Assembly (NCBI GenBank): GCA_012839475.1
Contig: DUNG01000034.1
Location: forward strand, 124,001 to 188,000
Source: Petrimonas sp.
GTDB lineage: Bacteria; Bacteroidota; Bacteroidia; Bacteroidales; Dysgonomonadaceae
Length of the DNA stretch: 64,000 nucleotides
Direction of reading: 5' to 3'
Part shown: piece after piece, positions 10,145-18,970 of the stretch
Layout: each line of letters begins with the position of its first letter
Numbering within the stretch: the first letter of the stretch is position 1
Program-made: the position numbers and the translations under genes
Notes under the pieces: model-generated
The model's input: only the letters and a program-made list of their open reading frames with translations
Told to the model about the DNA's origin: nothing
Databases searched by the model: none

Positions 10145-11437
10145 TTATTGGATTGTGTTGAGTTTTATAAATTTTTCCCTGTATTTATAATTTGACAGTG
10201 TGTCTGGTTGAGCTAAACCCTGTTTTATCAGGTGTGCATTTAAGAATGTCCTGTTTTTTAAATACAAGTAACATAGCAAATTAGACTCGTTGTCATATTT
10301 TTGGCTGTCAAATTTTAAAAAAACTTTTTGTCCTTTGGTTTTGTCAACAAGGAATTTTTCAGCTTGTGATTTTTGGGAAAGATCTTCTTTAACTCCTATA
10401 AGTCTAATGGTTATACCAGAATCTAGTACGAGAATCTCCGGACTGATCACCTTTGTTACCGTGTAATACTGCTGTTTCGTTGGACTTTCTTTGCTGATTT
10501 TTGAACCAAACTGCAACTTTTTAGGATCAATCTTTTTATCCATTGCCTGAAAATCCACAAAGCGGTAAGGCAATCCTTCAAACTCCCTGTCAAAATCTAA
10601 ATCAAGCTCAACCCGATCTTCTAAAAAATGATACTCTGTGCCTGCTATATCTGTCTGGTTGACGTTCAACTTCTGTTTGATGATGTTTACATAATCCTTG
10701 TTGATTTCATACCCTATCGAGTTTCTGCCCAGATTTTTGGCGGCTAAGGATGTTGTCCCGCTGCCCAAAAAGGGATCAAGAACCGTCTCACCTTTAAAAG
10801 CGAACATTTTAATTAACCTTTTGGGTAACTCCTCGGGAAACATGGCGAGGTGATCTTGTTGCTTTGCACCGGCAAAATTCCAGTGTCCGGCAAAATATTG
10901 GCGCCACTCCTCTATTGTTAATTTCGACGCCTCTTTAATCTCTTTGCTCACTTTGACAGAGGGTCTGCCCAGTTTTTTAAAAATCAGTATAAATTCATAA
11001 TCTATAGAGATGATACCGTTTCTGGGGGTCGGGTAACTTCCCATTAGGGATGCACCGCCGGTCGTATTTGTGGTTGTCTGCTTTTGCCAAATAATAGCCC
11101 CCATATAATCAAAACCTATGCTCTCGCAAAATTTTATGATTTCGGTTCTGATAGGAATCACTTTATACCTGCCGTAATATACTGCCCTTGCAAATTGATC
11201 GCCAATATTTATACAGAGACGGCAACCGTTGTCTAAAACCCTGTAACACTCTTTCCATACTAGGTTGAGATTGTTGATATATGTTTCGTAATCATCGTTG
11301 TACCCTATTTGCTCATCGCTTCCATAATCTTTCAGTTGCCAATATGGAGGGGAAGTAATAATGAGTTGTACAGAACGATCATTAACGAGACTCATCTTTC
11401 TGCTATCACCCGTAACTATTTTATGTATCGTTTTCAT
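10145..11437 (-). CDS. N4-cytosine-type DNA methyltransferase with C-terminal SNase-like domain
   Basis: Modification partner of the adjacent endonuclease. The 430-aa protein has catalytic motif TSPPYW at 28-33 before the SAM-binding motif DPFLGSGTT at 221-229, the order of beta-class m4C/m6A enzymes; TSPPYW favours N4-cytosine. From about 323 to 427 there is a staphylococcal-nuclease (thermonuclease) fold: a run from YYTVTKVISPE to LIGVKED, then NRTFLNAHLIKQGLA. One catalytic Arg is retained (R345), but the usual Asp, Glu and second Arg positions read Lys, Leu and Asn/Ser, so the domain is probably catalytically dead and may bind DNA. It is AT-rich compared with its neighbours. No controller-protein gene is seen. 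Confidence 0.85.
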   Translation of the reverse strand: MKTIHKIVTGDSRKMSLVNDRSVQLIITSPPYWQLKDYGSDEQIGYNDDYETYINNLNLVWKECYRVLDNGCRLCINIGDQFARAVYYGRYKVIPIRTEIIKFCESIGFDYMGAIIWQKQTTTNTTGGASLMGSYPTPRNGIISIDYEFILIFKKLGRPSVKVSKEIKEASKLTIEEWRQYFAGHWNFAGAKQQDHLAMFPEELPKRLIKMFAFKGETVLDPFLGSGTTSLAAKNLGRNSIGYEINKDYVNIIKQKLNVNQTDIAGTEYHFLEDRVELDLDFDREFEGLPYRFVDFQAMDKKIDPKKLQFGSKISKESPTKQQYYTVTKVISPEILVLDSGITIRLIGVKEDLSQKSQAEKFLVDKTKGQKVFLKFDSQKYDNESNLLCYLYLKNRTFLNAHLIKQGLAQPDTLSNYKYREKFIKLNTIQ

Positions 11438-11529
11438 TCGATTAGTTTATCTTTGCACGTTGCATCTTGACTTTCGCCTTTGAGTATTTAGCCCTTTATT
11501 CTACTGTAGCAGAAACTCAAACAGGCAAC

Positions 11530-12069
11530 TCAAACAAGGTCCTTCAACAGCGGGGCTCGCCTATCTTTCTCGGAGAGTATAATCTCATCGGTCGCAAGCA
11601 ACCAGTCGATTTTCAATTCGGGATCATTCCAAAGCAGCCCTCCCTCATACTCCGGCATATAATAATTATCACATTTATATTGAAAAATCGCCTCCTCGCT
11701 CAGGACGATAAAGCCGTGAGCGAATCCCTTTGGTATAAAGAGTTGCCATGTGTTTTCCCCCGAGAGCCTCACCGCGACATGCTCACCAAAGGTGGGAGAA
11801 TCCCTTCTGATATCCACGGCCACGTCCAGCACCTCACCCCTCACGACCCTTACCAGCTTGGCTTGGGCGTAGGGGGCTTTCTGAAAATGAAGTCCCCTTA
11901 AAACACCGCGTGTCGACATGCTTTCGTTGTCTTGAACGAAAATGACGTTGCCCACCTTTTCGTTAAACACCCGTTTCGAATAGGACTCGAAAAAGTACCC
12001 CCGTTTATCGGTAAAAACCTTTGGCTTGAGGATTACCACCCCCTCTATAGCTGTTCGTTCGATTTGCAT
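11530..12069 (-). CDS. rfbC: dTDP-4-dehydrorhamnose 3,5-epimerase
   Basis: Converts dTDP-4-keto-6-deoxyglucose to dTDP-4-keto-rhamnose in dTDP-L-rhamnose synthesis. From the ATG at 12067-12069 the protein is 179 aa and begins MQIERTAIEGV, the usual start; an in-frame ATG eight codons upstream (12093) is less likely. Cupin motifs FFESYS, VLRGLHFQ and IPKGFAHGF are present, the latter two with conserved His. No rfbA, rfbB or rfbD is adjacent. It sits between the restriction-modification island and trmD. Confidence 0.94.
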   Translation of the reverse strand: MQIERTAIEGVVILKPKVFTDKRGYFFESYSKRVFNEKVGNVIFVQDNESMSTRGVLRGLHFQKAPYAQAKLVRVVRGEVLDVAVDIRRDSPTFGEHVAVRLSGENTWQLFIPKGFAHGFIVLSEEAIFQYKCDNYYMPEYEGGLLWNDPELKIDWLLATDEIILSEKDRRAPLLKDLV

Positions 12070-12128
12070 GCGAAACGCTCTTTTATTATACACTCGTAAT
12101 AATCTCGTGTTAACCCCTTGCCGTGAAT

Positions 12129-12154
12129 ACCCGCCTTCACTTTCGCGGGTTTTT
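12129..12154 (+). terminator. Terminator-like hairpin between trmD and rfbC
   Basis: ACCCGC (12129-12134) pairs with GCGGGT (12145-12150), followed by five T on the plus strand. No plus-strand gene precedes it, so its use is uncertain; it may stop antisense transcription. Confidence 0.3.
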
Positions 12155-12178
12155 CAACCTGCAAGTCAACATTCTTCA

Positions 12179-12859
12179 TCAATATTCCTGTAACAGATCG
12201 GGCCTACGCTTTTTAGTCCGTTCGAGCGACTGCTCATGCCGCCACTCGGCAATCTTACGCTCATGTCCCGACAACAACACCTCGGGCACCTTCCACCCTT
12301 TATATTCCGCCGGGCGGGTATATACGGGCGGTGCCAACAGCCCATCCTGAAACGAATCGGATAGGGCTGATTGCTCGTCACCAATAGCCCCGGGAATAAC
12401 CCTCGCGACCGCATCGGCAATCATGGCGGCCACCAGCTCACCACCGGTAAGGACAAAGTCACCTATAGAGAGCTCCCTCGTCACGAGATGTTCCCGCACC
12501 CGGTAGTCCACCCCCTTGTAATGGCCACACAAGATAATCAGGTTTTTCATGAGCGAGAGCTCATTCGCCGTACTTTGGGTAAACGGTTCGCCATCGGGCG
12601 AGGTGAAAATCACCTCATCATACTCCCTTTGCGATTTCAGGTGGCTGATGACCCGGTCAATCGGCTCTACCTGCATCACCATGCCCGCCTCACCCCCAAA
12701 GGGATAGTCATCTACCCTCCTGTGCTTATCGAGGCTATAATCCCGCAGGTTATGCAGGTGAAACTCCACCAGTCCCTTCTCCCGCGCCCGCTTCATAATG
12801 GAATTTTGAATGGCGCCTTCGATAATTTCAGGAAAAACGGATACAATATCTATACGCAT
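12179..12859 (-). CDS. trmD: tRNA (guanine-37-N1)-methyltransferase
   Basis: Methylates G37 next to the anticodon, which prevents frameshifting. The 226-aa SPOUT-family protein has [11 protein letters not shown] at the N-terminus, the [13 protein letters not shown] loop and the knot motifs [12 protein letters not shown] and [12 protein letters not shown], which bind SAM. The length is typical. It is not in the usual rpsP-rimM-trmD-rplS operon here and stands between murF and rfbC. Confidence 0.96.
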   Translation of the reverse strand: MRIDIVSVFPEIIEGAIQNSIMKRAREKGLVEFHLHNLRDYSLDKHRRVDDYPFGGEAGMVMQVEPIDRVISHLKSQREYDEVIFTSPDGEPFTQSTANELSLMKNLIILCGHYKGVDYRVREHLVTRELSIGDFVLTGGELVAAMIADAVARVIPGAIGDEQSALSDSFQDGLLAPPVYTRPAEYKGWKVPEVLLSGHERKIAEWRHEQSLERTKKRRPDLLQEY

Positions 12860-12894
12860 ATTTCAGGTTGCACAAACGATTCAATGAGTTCCCG

Positions 12895-14196
12895 TTAAAG
12901 GTAATCAATCGCCTTCTCTAAACTTACCGAGTGGGATCCCTTTAACAGGATATAGTGACGGGTTATCGGCTCTTTCTGAAGCCTTTCAATTAGCTCCTCC
13001 ACCCTGTCATACACCTCGTAGTAGGGTTTTATTAAAGGAAATTTCCGAAACAGCTTTCCCACTAATATCACTTTACCCATTGGCTGTTCAGCGAGGAAGT
13101 CGAGCAAATACTGGTGCTCCTCCATCGCCATCTCCCCCAGCTCTTTCATCTCGCCAATCACCACCATTTTCGGCAGGGAGGTGGGAATGGTAGCGAAGAA
13201 CTCCAGCGATGCCTTCATGCTGGTAGGGTTCGCGTTGTACGTATCGATGATCAGGTCGTTCCTCGCGGTTCGTTTAAACTGGGAGCGATGATTCACCGGC
13301 TCGTACTCCTCAAGCGCGGCACTAATTCGGTCGGCGTTGATGCCGAAAAATTTGCATACCGCCACGGCCGAAATCGCGTTATCGAAGTTGTATTCACCTA
13401 CAAGCCGGGTCTTCACCCGGAAGGAGCGGTCAAAAAAGTTCCAGTCGAACTCCATAAAAGGTGTCGCATCCACCAGGTTTCCTGAAGCGAACAGCGTGGG
13501 GTCGTTCTTCCCGTACAATATGCGGTCCATTCCCTCCGAGTGATCGACCAGGTAGGGGTTGTCCTTGTTGACAAACACCTTTCCCCCGCTTTCACGGATG
13601 TACTCGTACAGCTCACACTTGGCGCGAATCACGTTTTCAAACGATCCAAACCCTTCCAAATGCGCCTTACCCACGTTGGTAATCAACCCGTAGTTGGGTT
13701 TGGCAATCTCACACAGCTCCTTGATCTCCCCCAGGTGATTCGCTCCCATCTCGACCACCCCTATCTCATGGGTTCTATTCATCGTGAGTAGGGTGAGCGG
13801 CACCCCAATATGGTTATTAAAGTTCCCTTGGGTATAGGCCACCTTGAACTCCCTGGTAAGACCTATGGCTATCAGCTCCTTCGTGGTGGTTTTCCCATTG
13901 GTGCCAGTAATAGCGATGATAGGGATTTTCAGCTTTTCGCGGTGGTAAGTCGCCAAATTTTGGAGGGTTGTCAGCACGTTATCCACACGGATGATCCGCT
14001 CGTCCTCTACCCCATCCACCTGCTCATCGACCACGGCGTAAGCACAACCGGCCTTTAATGCCTCACCCGCGAAGAGGTTACCGTTAAACCGTTCACCCTT
14101 TAAAGCAAAGAAGATAGAGCTCTTGGGACACATCCGCGAGTCGGTGGTAACCACAGGATAATTAAGGAAAATAGCGTGCAGTTCCGGTATCTTCAT
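12895..14196 (-). CDS. murF: UDP-N-acetylmuramoyl-tripeptide--D-alanyl-D-alanine ligase
   Basis: Cytoplasmic ligase that adds D-Ala-D-Ala to the peptidoglycan precursor using ATP. It has 433 aa, with ATP-binding ITGTNGKTTTKE at about 96-107, GVVEMGANHLGEI and the C-terminal domain beginning around YNANPTSM. It is separated from the other mur genes. It lies 35 bp upstream of trmD and just downstream of the C1 peptidase gene, all on the minus strand. Confidence 0.95.
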   Translation of the reverse strand: MKIPELHAIFLNYPVVTTDSRMCPKSSIFFALKGERFNGNLFAGEALKAGCAYAVVDEQVDGVEDERIIRVDNVLTTLQNLATYHREKLKIPIIAITGTNGKTTTKELIAIGLTREFKVAYTQGNFNNHIGVPLTLLTMNRTHEIGVVEMGANHLGEIKELCEIAKPNYGLITNVGKAHLEGFGSFENVIRAKCELYEYIRESGGKVFVNKDNPYLVDHSEGMDRILYGKNDPTLFASGNLVDATPFMEFDWNFFDRSFRVKTRLVGEYNFDNAISAVAVCKFFGINADRISAALEEYEPVNHRSQFKRTARNDLIIDTYNANPTSMKASLEFFATIPTSLPKMVVIGEMKELGEMAMEEHQYLLDFLAEQPMGKVILVGKLFRKFPLIKPYYEVYDRVEELIERLQKEPITRHYILLKGSHSVSLEKAIDYL

Positions 14197-14220
14197 AACT
14201 TAACTACGCCCTTGATAGCC

Positions 14221-15390
14221 TTATAATCCAAGCTTCTTGGCAATAGAGGTTGGTAACGCCTTTTTATTAAGCACGATGCTCATGGTCTTATATTTCACGA
14301 AGGGAAACGAGGCGTACCACAACCCTTTGTAGGGCCCGGTTTCACCCCAAGAGTTCTTCACCATAAAGAAAGGATTCCCTTTTTGGTCTTGCGCTATACC
14401 ATAAATCTGCATGCCATGGTCGTCGGTCGTTTCGTACCGGTCATAAGCCACTTGTCTCATCTCTTGCGTGATGTTCTTTTCAGCCAGCAACTCAACCCCT
14501 ACCCGTGCCCTTAAGTCAGCGTCTCTCTCCCGTGCAGATTGCCCCAGCCATCTCTCCTGATCGGAGCCCGCGTTCTCAGGTGCATTCTCGTCGGGTACGA
14601 TCGCGATGCCAGACCGCGAAAAGCCGACCTCGCTCACGTCAGAAGCCCACGCGATGGTATATCCCTCCATGATGGCATGCTCCATCACCTCCATGAACTC
14701 ATCGATGGGCAAATTATAGGAGAGTGCCCAACGCCAATTATCCGGCACTTCAACAGGAAAGGCGGTGTAAAAGGGATGATGCGTATATGAAGTGAGGGAA
14801 ATGTAATCCTCTTGCTTCAACCCCAGCCAATCCCTAAACGAGTGGGCATCGTACTCCTTGCCCTCGTAGACGAATGTTTCAGGCACCTCCCCCAGATAGG
14901 TGTCCAGGATGGCTGAGAATCCCTCGAGCCAGACAGGGGTGAAGCTACTAGCGCTCATGATGCCATCCATGTACCCCTTGAGCACTCTGTCCAACTCTCC
15001 ATGGTTGTGCGTTTCAGAGCCATAATTCAATCCCCGGTACGCCTCCTCAGGGAGAATACCGAAGTCATCCAAGGTTTCCACCACATCGGCAAAAGAGCCA
15101 CCCGCGGCGAAATTCAAGTGGCCATGAAGCCGGGCATATTTGACAGCTTGGTCTTCGTAATTCCGCCGAACGATATACATCTCCGAGAGGTCAAACTCCC
15201 CTTTTCCCATCCGGATAAGTTCAGATTCAAGTAGCCCAACACCTGAGAAGCTCCAGCAGGTACCGCTACTAGACTGATTTTTCACGGGCGTGATCGGGTT
15301 CTCCTTAATCACGCTGAATTCATAGCCATTTTGAGCGGTCAGGAAAAAAGCCGCCAGGGCCAGTGTAAACAGTAAAATATATCTCTTCAT
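14221..15390 (-). CDS. C1-family cysteine peptidase (bleomycin hydrolase / aminopeptidase C-like), exported
   Basis: The ATG at 15388-15390 gives 389 aa starting MKRYILLFTLALAAFFLTAQ, a clear signal peptide; an ATG eight codons upstream would bury it. The papain-type catalytic Cys is Cys45 in SSSGTCWSFSG. The His is in TDDHGMQIYG and the Asn in KNSWGETGPYKG near the C-terminus. Bacteroidales carry exported aminopeptidase C-like enzymes of this type that act on peptides outside the cytoplasm, which fits a peptide-fermenting life style. It lies 24 bp upstream of murF, but a functional link is unlikely. Confidence 0.88.
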   Translation of the reverse strand: MKRYILLFTLALAAFFLTAQNGYEFSVIKENPITPVKNQSSSGTCWSFSGVGLLESELIRMGKGEFDLSEMYIVRRNYEDQAVKYARLHGHLNFAAGGSFADVVETLDDFGILPEEAYRGLNYGSETHNHGELDRVLKGYMDGIMSASSFTPVWLEGFSAILDTYLGEVPETFVYEGKEYDAHSFRDWLGLKQEDYISLTSYTHHPFYTAFPVEVPDNWRWALSYNLPIDEFMEVMEHAIMEGYTIAWASDVSEVGFSRSGIAIVPDENAPENAGSDQERWLGQSARERDADLRARVGVELLAEKNITQEMRQVAYDRYETTDDHGMQIYGIAQDQKGNPFFMVKNSWGETGPYKGLWYASFPFVKYKTMSIVLNKKALPTSIAKKLGL

Positions 15391-15411
15391 ACAATCAAGT
15401 TTATTTGTTGA

Positions 15412-15419
15412 CAAATATA
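15412..15419 (-). promoter_or_regulatory. Putative -7 box of the C1 peptidase gene with overlapping inverted repeat
   Basis: TATATTTG on the minus strand matches TAnnTTTG, 21 bp before the chosen start. The palindromic ATTTGT-TG-ACAAAT overlaps it and could be an operator. Confidence 0.4.
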
Positions 15420-15607
15420 GTTTAAATGGGCGACTTTACACGCTTTTTCGTCCACCTATTCCCTAAAAAGTCGAAAAATAGCGTATCTTTACACCCGCTG
15501 GGGGCTCGCTGGAGGCTATTCAATTGCACGAACAGGTTGCTTAAGCGATTATGCATTCAGTCAACCTGCACGTTTTGGACTACATCTTTATTAACACTAT
15601 TCACATT

Positions 15608-16060
15608 ATGGATGATATAAAACCGAGGCAAAGAAAAAGCAAGAAAATACTCCGGTGGTTCCTCTTCATCCTCCTGATGTCACTGGCCGCTTTCATTTAC
15701 GTTCGCTACTACTACGTATTTGGCACGGGGGTAAAATCGGGGGAGCTAAACTATCTGGTATACAAGGGGGTGATATTTAAAACCTACGAGGGGAAATTAA
15801 TCCAGTCAGGATTTCGCGCTGATAAGCCGGAGGGGTTCCAGTCCAACCAATTCGACTTCTCGGTGGTGGACGAGAAACTCGCGAAGGAGTTGATGCTGCT
15901 GGGGGGCAAGCATGTGCAGTTGCATTACAAGGAGTATTTCGGAGCGCTCCCATGGCGCGGGTACACCAAGTTTATCGTGGACAGCATCGTCTCCGTTGAG
16001 GAACCTTTGGATCAAGAGTTGGAAAAGGAAATCACCCCTTACCTGTTGGAATCCCTGTAA
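15608..16060 (+). CDS. Small single-pass membrane protein of unknown function
   Basis: Protein of 150 aa from the ATG at 15608 (MDDIKPRQRKSKK). A basic N-terminal stretch is followed by one membrane segment (about 17-35, WFLFILLMSLAAFIYV), then a soluble domain of about 110 residues with YLVYKGVIFKTYEGKLIQSGF and LPWRGYTKFIVDSI. The topology suggests an N-in anchor with the domain in the periplasm. I recognise it as a conserved Bacteroidales hypothetical protein but know no function. It is followed 35 bp later by the RNase H gene. An upstream in-frame ATG at 15551 is possible but would hide the charged N-terminus. Confidence 0.7.
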   Translation: MDDIKPRQRKSKKILRWFLFILLMSLAAFIYVRYYYVFGTGVKSGELNYLVYKGVIFKTYEGKLIQSGFRADKPEGFQSNQFDFSVVDEKLAKELMLLGGKHVQLHYKEYFGALPWRGYTKFIVDSIVSVEEPLDQELEKEITPYLLESL

Positions 16061-16095
16061 AGAGGATTGAAGAATCACCAGAGTAAAAATAAGAA

Positions 16096-16749
16096 ATGGG
16101 AAAAAAGCAACGCTTCTACGTCGTTTGGGAAGGCGCTCAACCGGGCGTCTACCATTCGTGGGAAGAGTGCAAGTCCCAGGTTCTTCACCATCCGAACGCC
16201 CTGTATAAATCGTTCGGCACGTTGACCGAGGCAGAGGCGGCCTACAAGGAGAATCCCTGGAGGCACCTTGGCAAACAAGGCAACGGGATGTCCCCTGGCA
16301 GTACGAGAAAACATGCGGTGCAAGAAGCATATCCAAGCGATCCTATTATCTCGAAGAGTATTGCCGTGGACGCTGCCTGTAGCGGCAACCCCGGCCCCAT
16401 GGAGTACCGGGGTGTCTACGTTAGTGATGGAAGAGAGATCTTCCATTTTGGTCCCGTGGAGGAGGGCACCAACAACATCGGCGAATTTCTTGCCATCGTA
16501 CACGCACTGGCCCTGTTAAAGCAGAAGGGAAGCAATCTCCCCATCTATAGTGACAGCATGAACGCGATCAAGTGGATCGAGAAGAAAAAGTGCAACACCA
16601 AGTTGGAGGTCACGGAACGAAACAAGGCCCTTTTCGAGTTGATAGACCGTGCCGAGAAATGGCTTCACGAAAATAGTTACCCCAACGCCATTCTCAAGTG
16701 GGACACCGAGAGGTGGGGCGAAATTCCCGCCGACTTCGGGAGGAAATAG
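16096..16749 (+). CDS. Viroplasmin-domain ribonuclease HI
   Basis: Cleaves the RNA strand of RNA-DNA hybrids. The 217-aa protein starts with a viroplasmin (caulimovirus VI-type) domain at about 5-50 (FYVVWEGAQPGVYHSWEEC), thought to bind hybrid nucleic acid. The RNase H fold follows, with the acidic active site Asp92 (VDAACSGNPG), Glu130 (NNIGEF), Asp153 (YSDSMNA) and Asp213 near the C-terminus (IPADFGRK). The last motif is shorter than in E. coli RnhA. It is convergent with tatD. Confidence 0.9.
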   Translation: MGKKQRFYVVWEGAQPGVYHSWEECKSQVLHHPNALYKSFGTLTEAEAAYKENPWRHLGKQGNGMSPGSTRKHAVQEAYPSDPIISKSIAVDAACSGNPGPMEYRGVYVSDGREIFHFGPVEEGTNNIGEFLAIVHALALLKQKGSNLPIYSDSMNAIKWIEKKKCNTKLEVTERNKALFELIDRAEKWLHENSYPNAILKWDTERWGEIPADFGRK

Positions 16750-16769
16750 ATACTACTTAGGGGAACAGG

Positions 16770-17471
16770 TTACTCCTCCGACTCATCTTCATCCAAGAAG
16801 TAGGGTTTCGGGGGCTGCAGGTCGGGAAAGACCCTGCGTACGTTTGCCGCTACGGCCTCCGCGAACTCCTCCAATTCCATATTCAGAACCTGAGAGGCTT
16901 GCAGGTAGACATCGCGTATCGACATATCCCCCTCATCCGTCTCGCAAAAGAGACGGTCCATCGGGATGAGCGGAAGAGAATCGACGTTCAAGTTATCACC
17001 TATCGAAAATAGGAATCCCTCGTTGATAAGCCGCTTGGTTAGCTCTGGCCTGCTTCGGTACCCATGGATGATACTGGGCTGTGATGGTTTTAGCTCGCGG
17101 TATACATGAATAAGCTCCTCCCACGCTTTCACGCAGTGAATAATCAGTGGTTTGCGAAGCTTCTCGGCGAGCTCGATATGTTGCTTAAAAAGCGGGATTT
17201 GCACGTCAAATGAAGGTCCTTTCAGTCGGTCAATACCAGTCTCCCCAATAGCCACTATCCGTGGATTAGGGGCGATTTCCGTTAGGTAGGTCATCTGCGT
17301 TTCGCTCCCCTCGGAATACCACGGGTGAATGCCGCACGAGAAGGCGTGACGCCGGTGCGAATCTTTGGCTACCTCAAATTCAAGGGGATACACGTCGAAG
17401 ATACACGAATGATAGGGGTCATCATTCTCCTCGAGTAAAATTTGGTGGGTGTGTACGTCGTAAAACTCCAT
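16770..17471 (-). CDS. TatD-family metal-dependent hydrolase
   Basis: Protein of 233 aa with the metal-binding DVHTH near the N-terminus (residues 5-9), GIHPWY, a central GETGID, IIHC, IIHGY and the late ETDEG, all typical of TatD DNases. It is shorter than E. coli TatD, as in Bacteroidales paralogues. It is the last gene of the run DUF4271-hemD-rnpA-yidD-tatD, with a 48-bp gap to yidD. Confidence 0.85.
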   Translation of the reverse strand: MEFYDVHTHQILLEENDDPYHSCIFDVYPLEFEVAKDSHRRHAFSCGIHPWYSEGSETQMTYLTEIAPNPRIVAIGETGIDRLKGPSFDVQIPLFKQHIELAEKLRKPLIIHCVKAWEELIHVYRELKPSQPSIIHGYRSRPELTKRLINEGFLFSIGDNLNVDSLPLIPMDRLFCETDEGDMSIRDVYLQASQVLNMELEEFAEAVAANVRRVFPDLQPPKPYFLDEDESEE

Positions 17472-17519
17472 ACTTTTATTTTCTCAAATGTTGAGTCTCA
17501 TCTCTCAATTATGTCCCGG

Positions 17520-17786
17520 CTAATCTTTCTCCGTTTTAAGCTTTACCTTAGGCTCGGGAACAGGATCGTACCCCTTTCCTCCCCAGGGGTGGCAGCTCAG
17601 GATACGCTTGGCAGCCAGGTAGGTGCCTTTGAACGGGCCATGCTTTTTCAAGGCATCGATCGTGTAGCGGGAGCACGATGGCGTATAGCGACAACTGGGC
17701 GGCAACAGGGGTGAAATAGCTGCCCTGTAAAAGTAAACGGGGATCAACAGGACCCACGTAATGGCTTTTCCTACCCATTTCAACAT
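17520..17786 (-). CDS. yidD: Membrane protein insertion efficiency factor YidD
   Basis: Small protein of 88 aa that helps YidC insert membrane proteins. It has the family hallmark [14 protein letters not shown] with three conserved Cys in the region and an amphipathic N-terminal helix. The gene overlaps the end of rnpA by 7 bp, the common bacterial arrangement. Confidence 0.95.
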   Translation of the reverse strand: MLKWVGKAITWVLLIPVYFYRAAISPLLPPSCRYTPSCSRYTIDALKKHGPFKGTYLAAKRILSCHPWGGKGYDPVPEPKVKLKTEKD

Positions 17787-18190
17787 TTCTCTATACCGTT
17801 ATCCAGTTGGGCAACCAGGGTGTTCAACGCCTTTCGCACCCCTTTCTCCACGATCGTGAAGTCAGCTATTCCCTCTTTCACGTAAATAAAAGCGATATCT
17901 ATTCCCTTGTCCTCACGTAGCGCTATCGGATTCAAAATATGCTTATTCAATCGATACGCCTCTCGTGCGAGTCTTTTCACCCGGTTACGTTGTACCGCCG
18001 AACGAACCCTTTTCTTTGGAACCGTGATGAGTATCGAGGCAAGGGTTAGCGGGTACGGTACCCGCTCCAGGTAGATTACCCGAAAGGGGTAGGCCATAAA
18101 GGAGTTGCCCTGTGCGAAAAGTGTTTCAATCCTTCGTTTTCCTGTAACGCGCTCCTCCTTTGTAAACGTAAAGCGCTTTTCATCGTTCAT
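17780..18190 (-). CDS. rnpA: Ribonuclease P protein component
   Basis: Protein subunit of RNase P, which matures tRNA 5' ends. It has 136 aa and the RNA-binding signature [18 protein letters not shown] in the centre and [11 protein letters not shown] at the N-terminus. It lies in the same operon as yidD and hemD, without rpmH and dnaA, as is usual in Bacteroidetes. Confidence 0.95.
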   Translation of the reverse strand: MNDEKRFTFTKEERVTGKRRIETLFAQGNSFMAYPFRVIYLERVPYPLTLASILITVPKKRVRSAVQRNRVKRLAREAYRLNKHILNPIALREDKGIDIAFIYVKEGIADFTIVEKGVRKALNTLVAQLDNGIEKC

Positions 18191-18202
18191 AAAGCGGTTC
18201 GC

Positions 18203-18970
18203 TTACCGCGAATGAAACTTATGGTTCTCCTGTATAAAAGTCTCCAGTGCGGCCGTCATAGAGGGACAATCCGGCCGCGGCGCCTCACAGTCGAGCCTCA
18301 AGCCAGCCTCTTCAATCGCCTTAGCCGTAGAGGGTCCAAAACAGCCAATGGCCGCATCGCCCTGCACGTAGTCCGGGAACTTGCTACGCAAGGATTGAAT
18401 TCCCAGGGGACTGAAGAAAATCATCATATCGTAATCCAGCGTCTCATCCTCCGGGAAGTCATTGCTCACGGTCCGGTACATCACCGACTTGGTATACCCT
18501 ATCTTTTTTTCATCCAAAAAGTTAACCACCTCATCACTATGTTCTTCAGGCACGGGAAGGAGAAATTTCTCTTTCGAGTGCTTTGTGAAAGCATTGTTTA
18601 GCCCCTCAATTCTACCCGTTGGACTAAAGAAAATCTTCCGTTTCCGATAGACGATATATTTCTGCAAGTAGAGAGCGACCGTTTCCGATATGCAAAAGTA
18701 CTTCATCGACTCGGGAACCGTGATCTTCATCTCTTCGCAAATGGAGAAAAACTTATCCACCGCGGTGCGGGCCGTGAAAATTATAGCCGTGTGATCCAGA
18801 ATGTTGATTCGCTGCTGTCGGAACTCTTTCAACGAGACCCGATCGACCCTTATGAATGGATAAAAATGAATATCCACGTTGTACTTTTCCCCAATATCGT
18901 AATAGGGGGAGCGTTCGCTTTTAGGTTTAGGTTGAGAGATAAGAACCTTGTTGATTTTACGGACCTTCAT
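18203..18970 (-). CDS. hemD: Uroporphyrinogen-III synthase
   Basis: Cyclises hydroxymethylbilane in haem and sirohaem synthesis. It has 255 aa, with the two-domain pattern shown by ILDHTAIIFTARTAVDKFF in the first half and MIFFSPLGIQSL and GCFGPSTAKAIEEAGL in the second. Sequence conservation in this family is low, so the call rests on these motifs and on the well-known Bacteroidetes order DUF4271-hemD-rnpA. The start overlaps the stop of the DUF4271 gene by 4 bp, implying translational coupling. Confidence 0.88.
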   Translation of the reverse strand: MKVRKINKVLISQPKPKSERSPYYDIGEKYNVDIHFYPFIRVDRVSLKEFRQQRINILDHTAIIFTARTAVDKFFSICEEMKITVPESMKYFCISETVALYLQKYIVYRKRKIFFSPTGRIEGLNNAFTKHSKEKFLLPVPEEHSDEVVNFLDEKKIGYTKSVMYRTVSNDFPEDETLDYDMMIFFSPLGIQSLRSKFPDYVQGDAAIGCFGPSTAKAIEEAGLRLDCEAPRPDCPSMTAALETFIQENHKFHSR

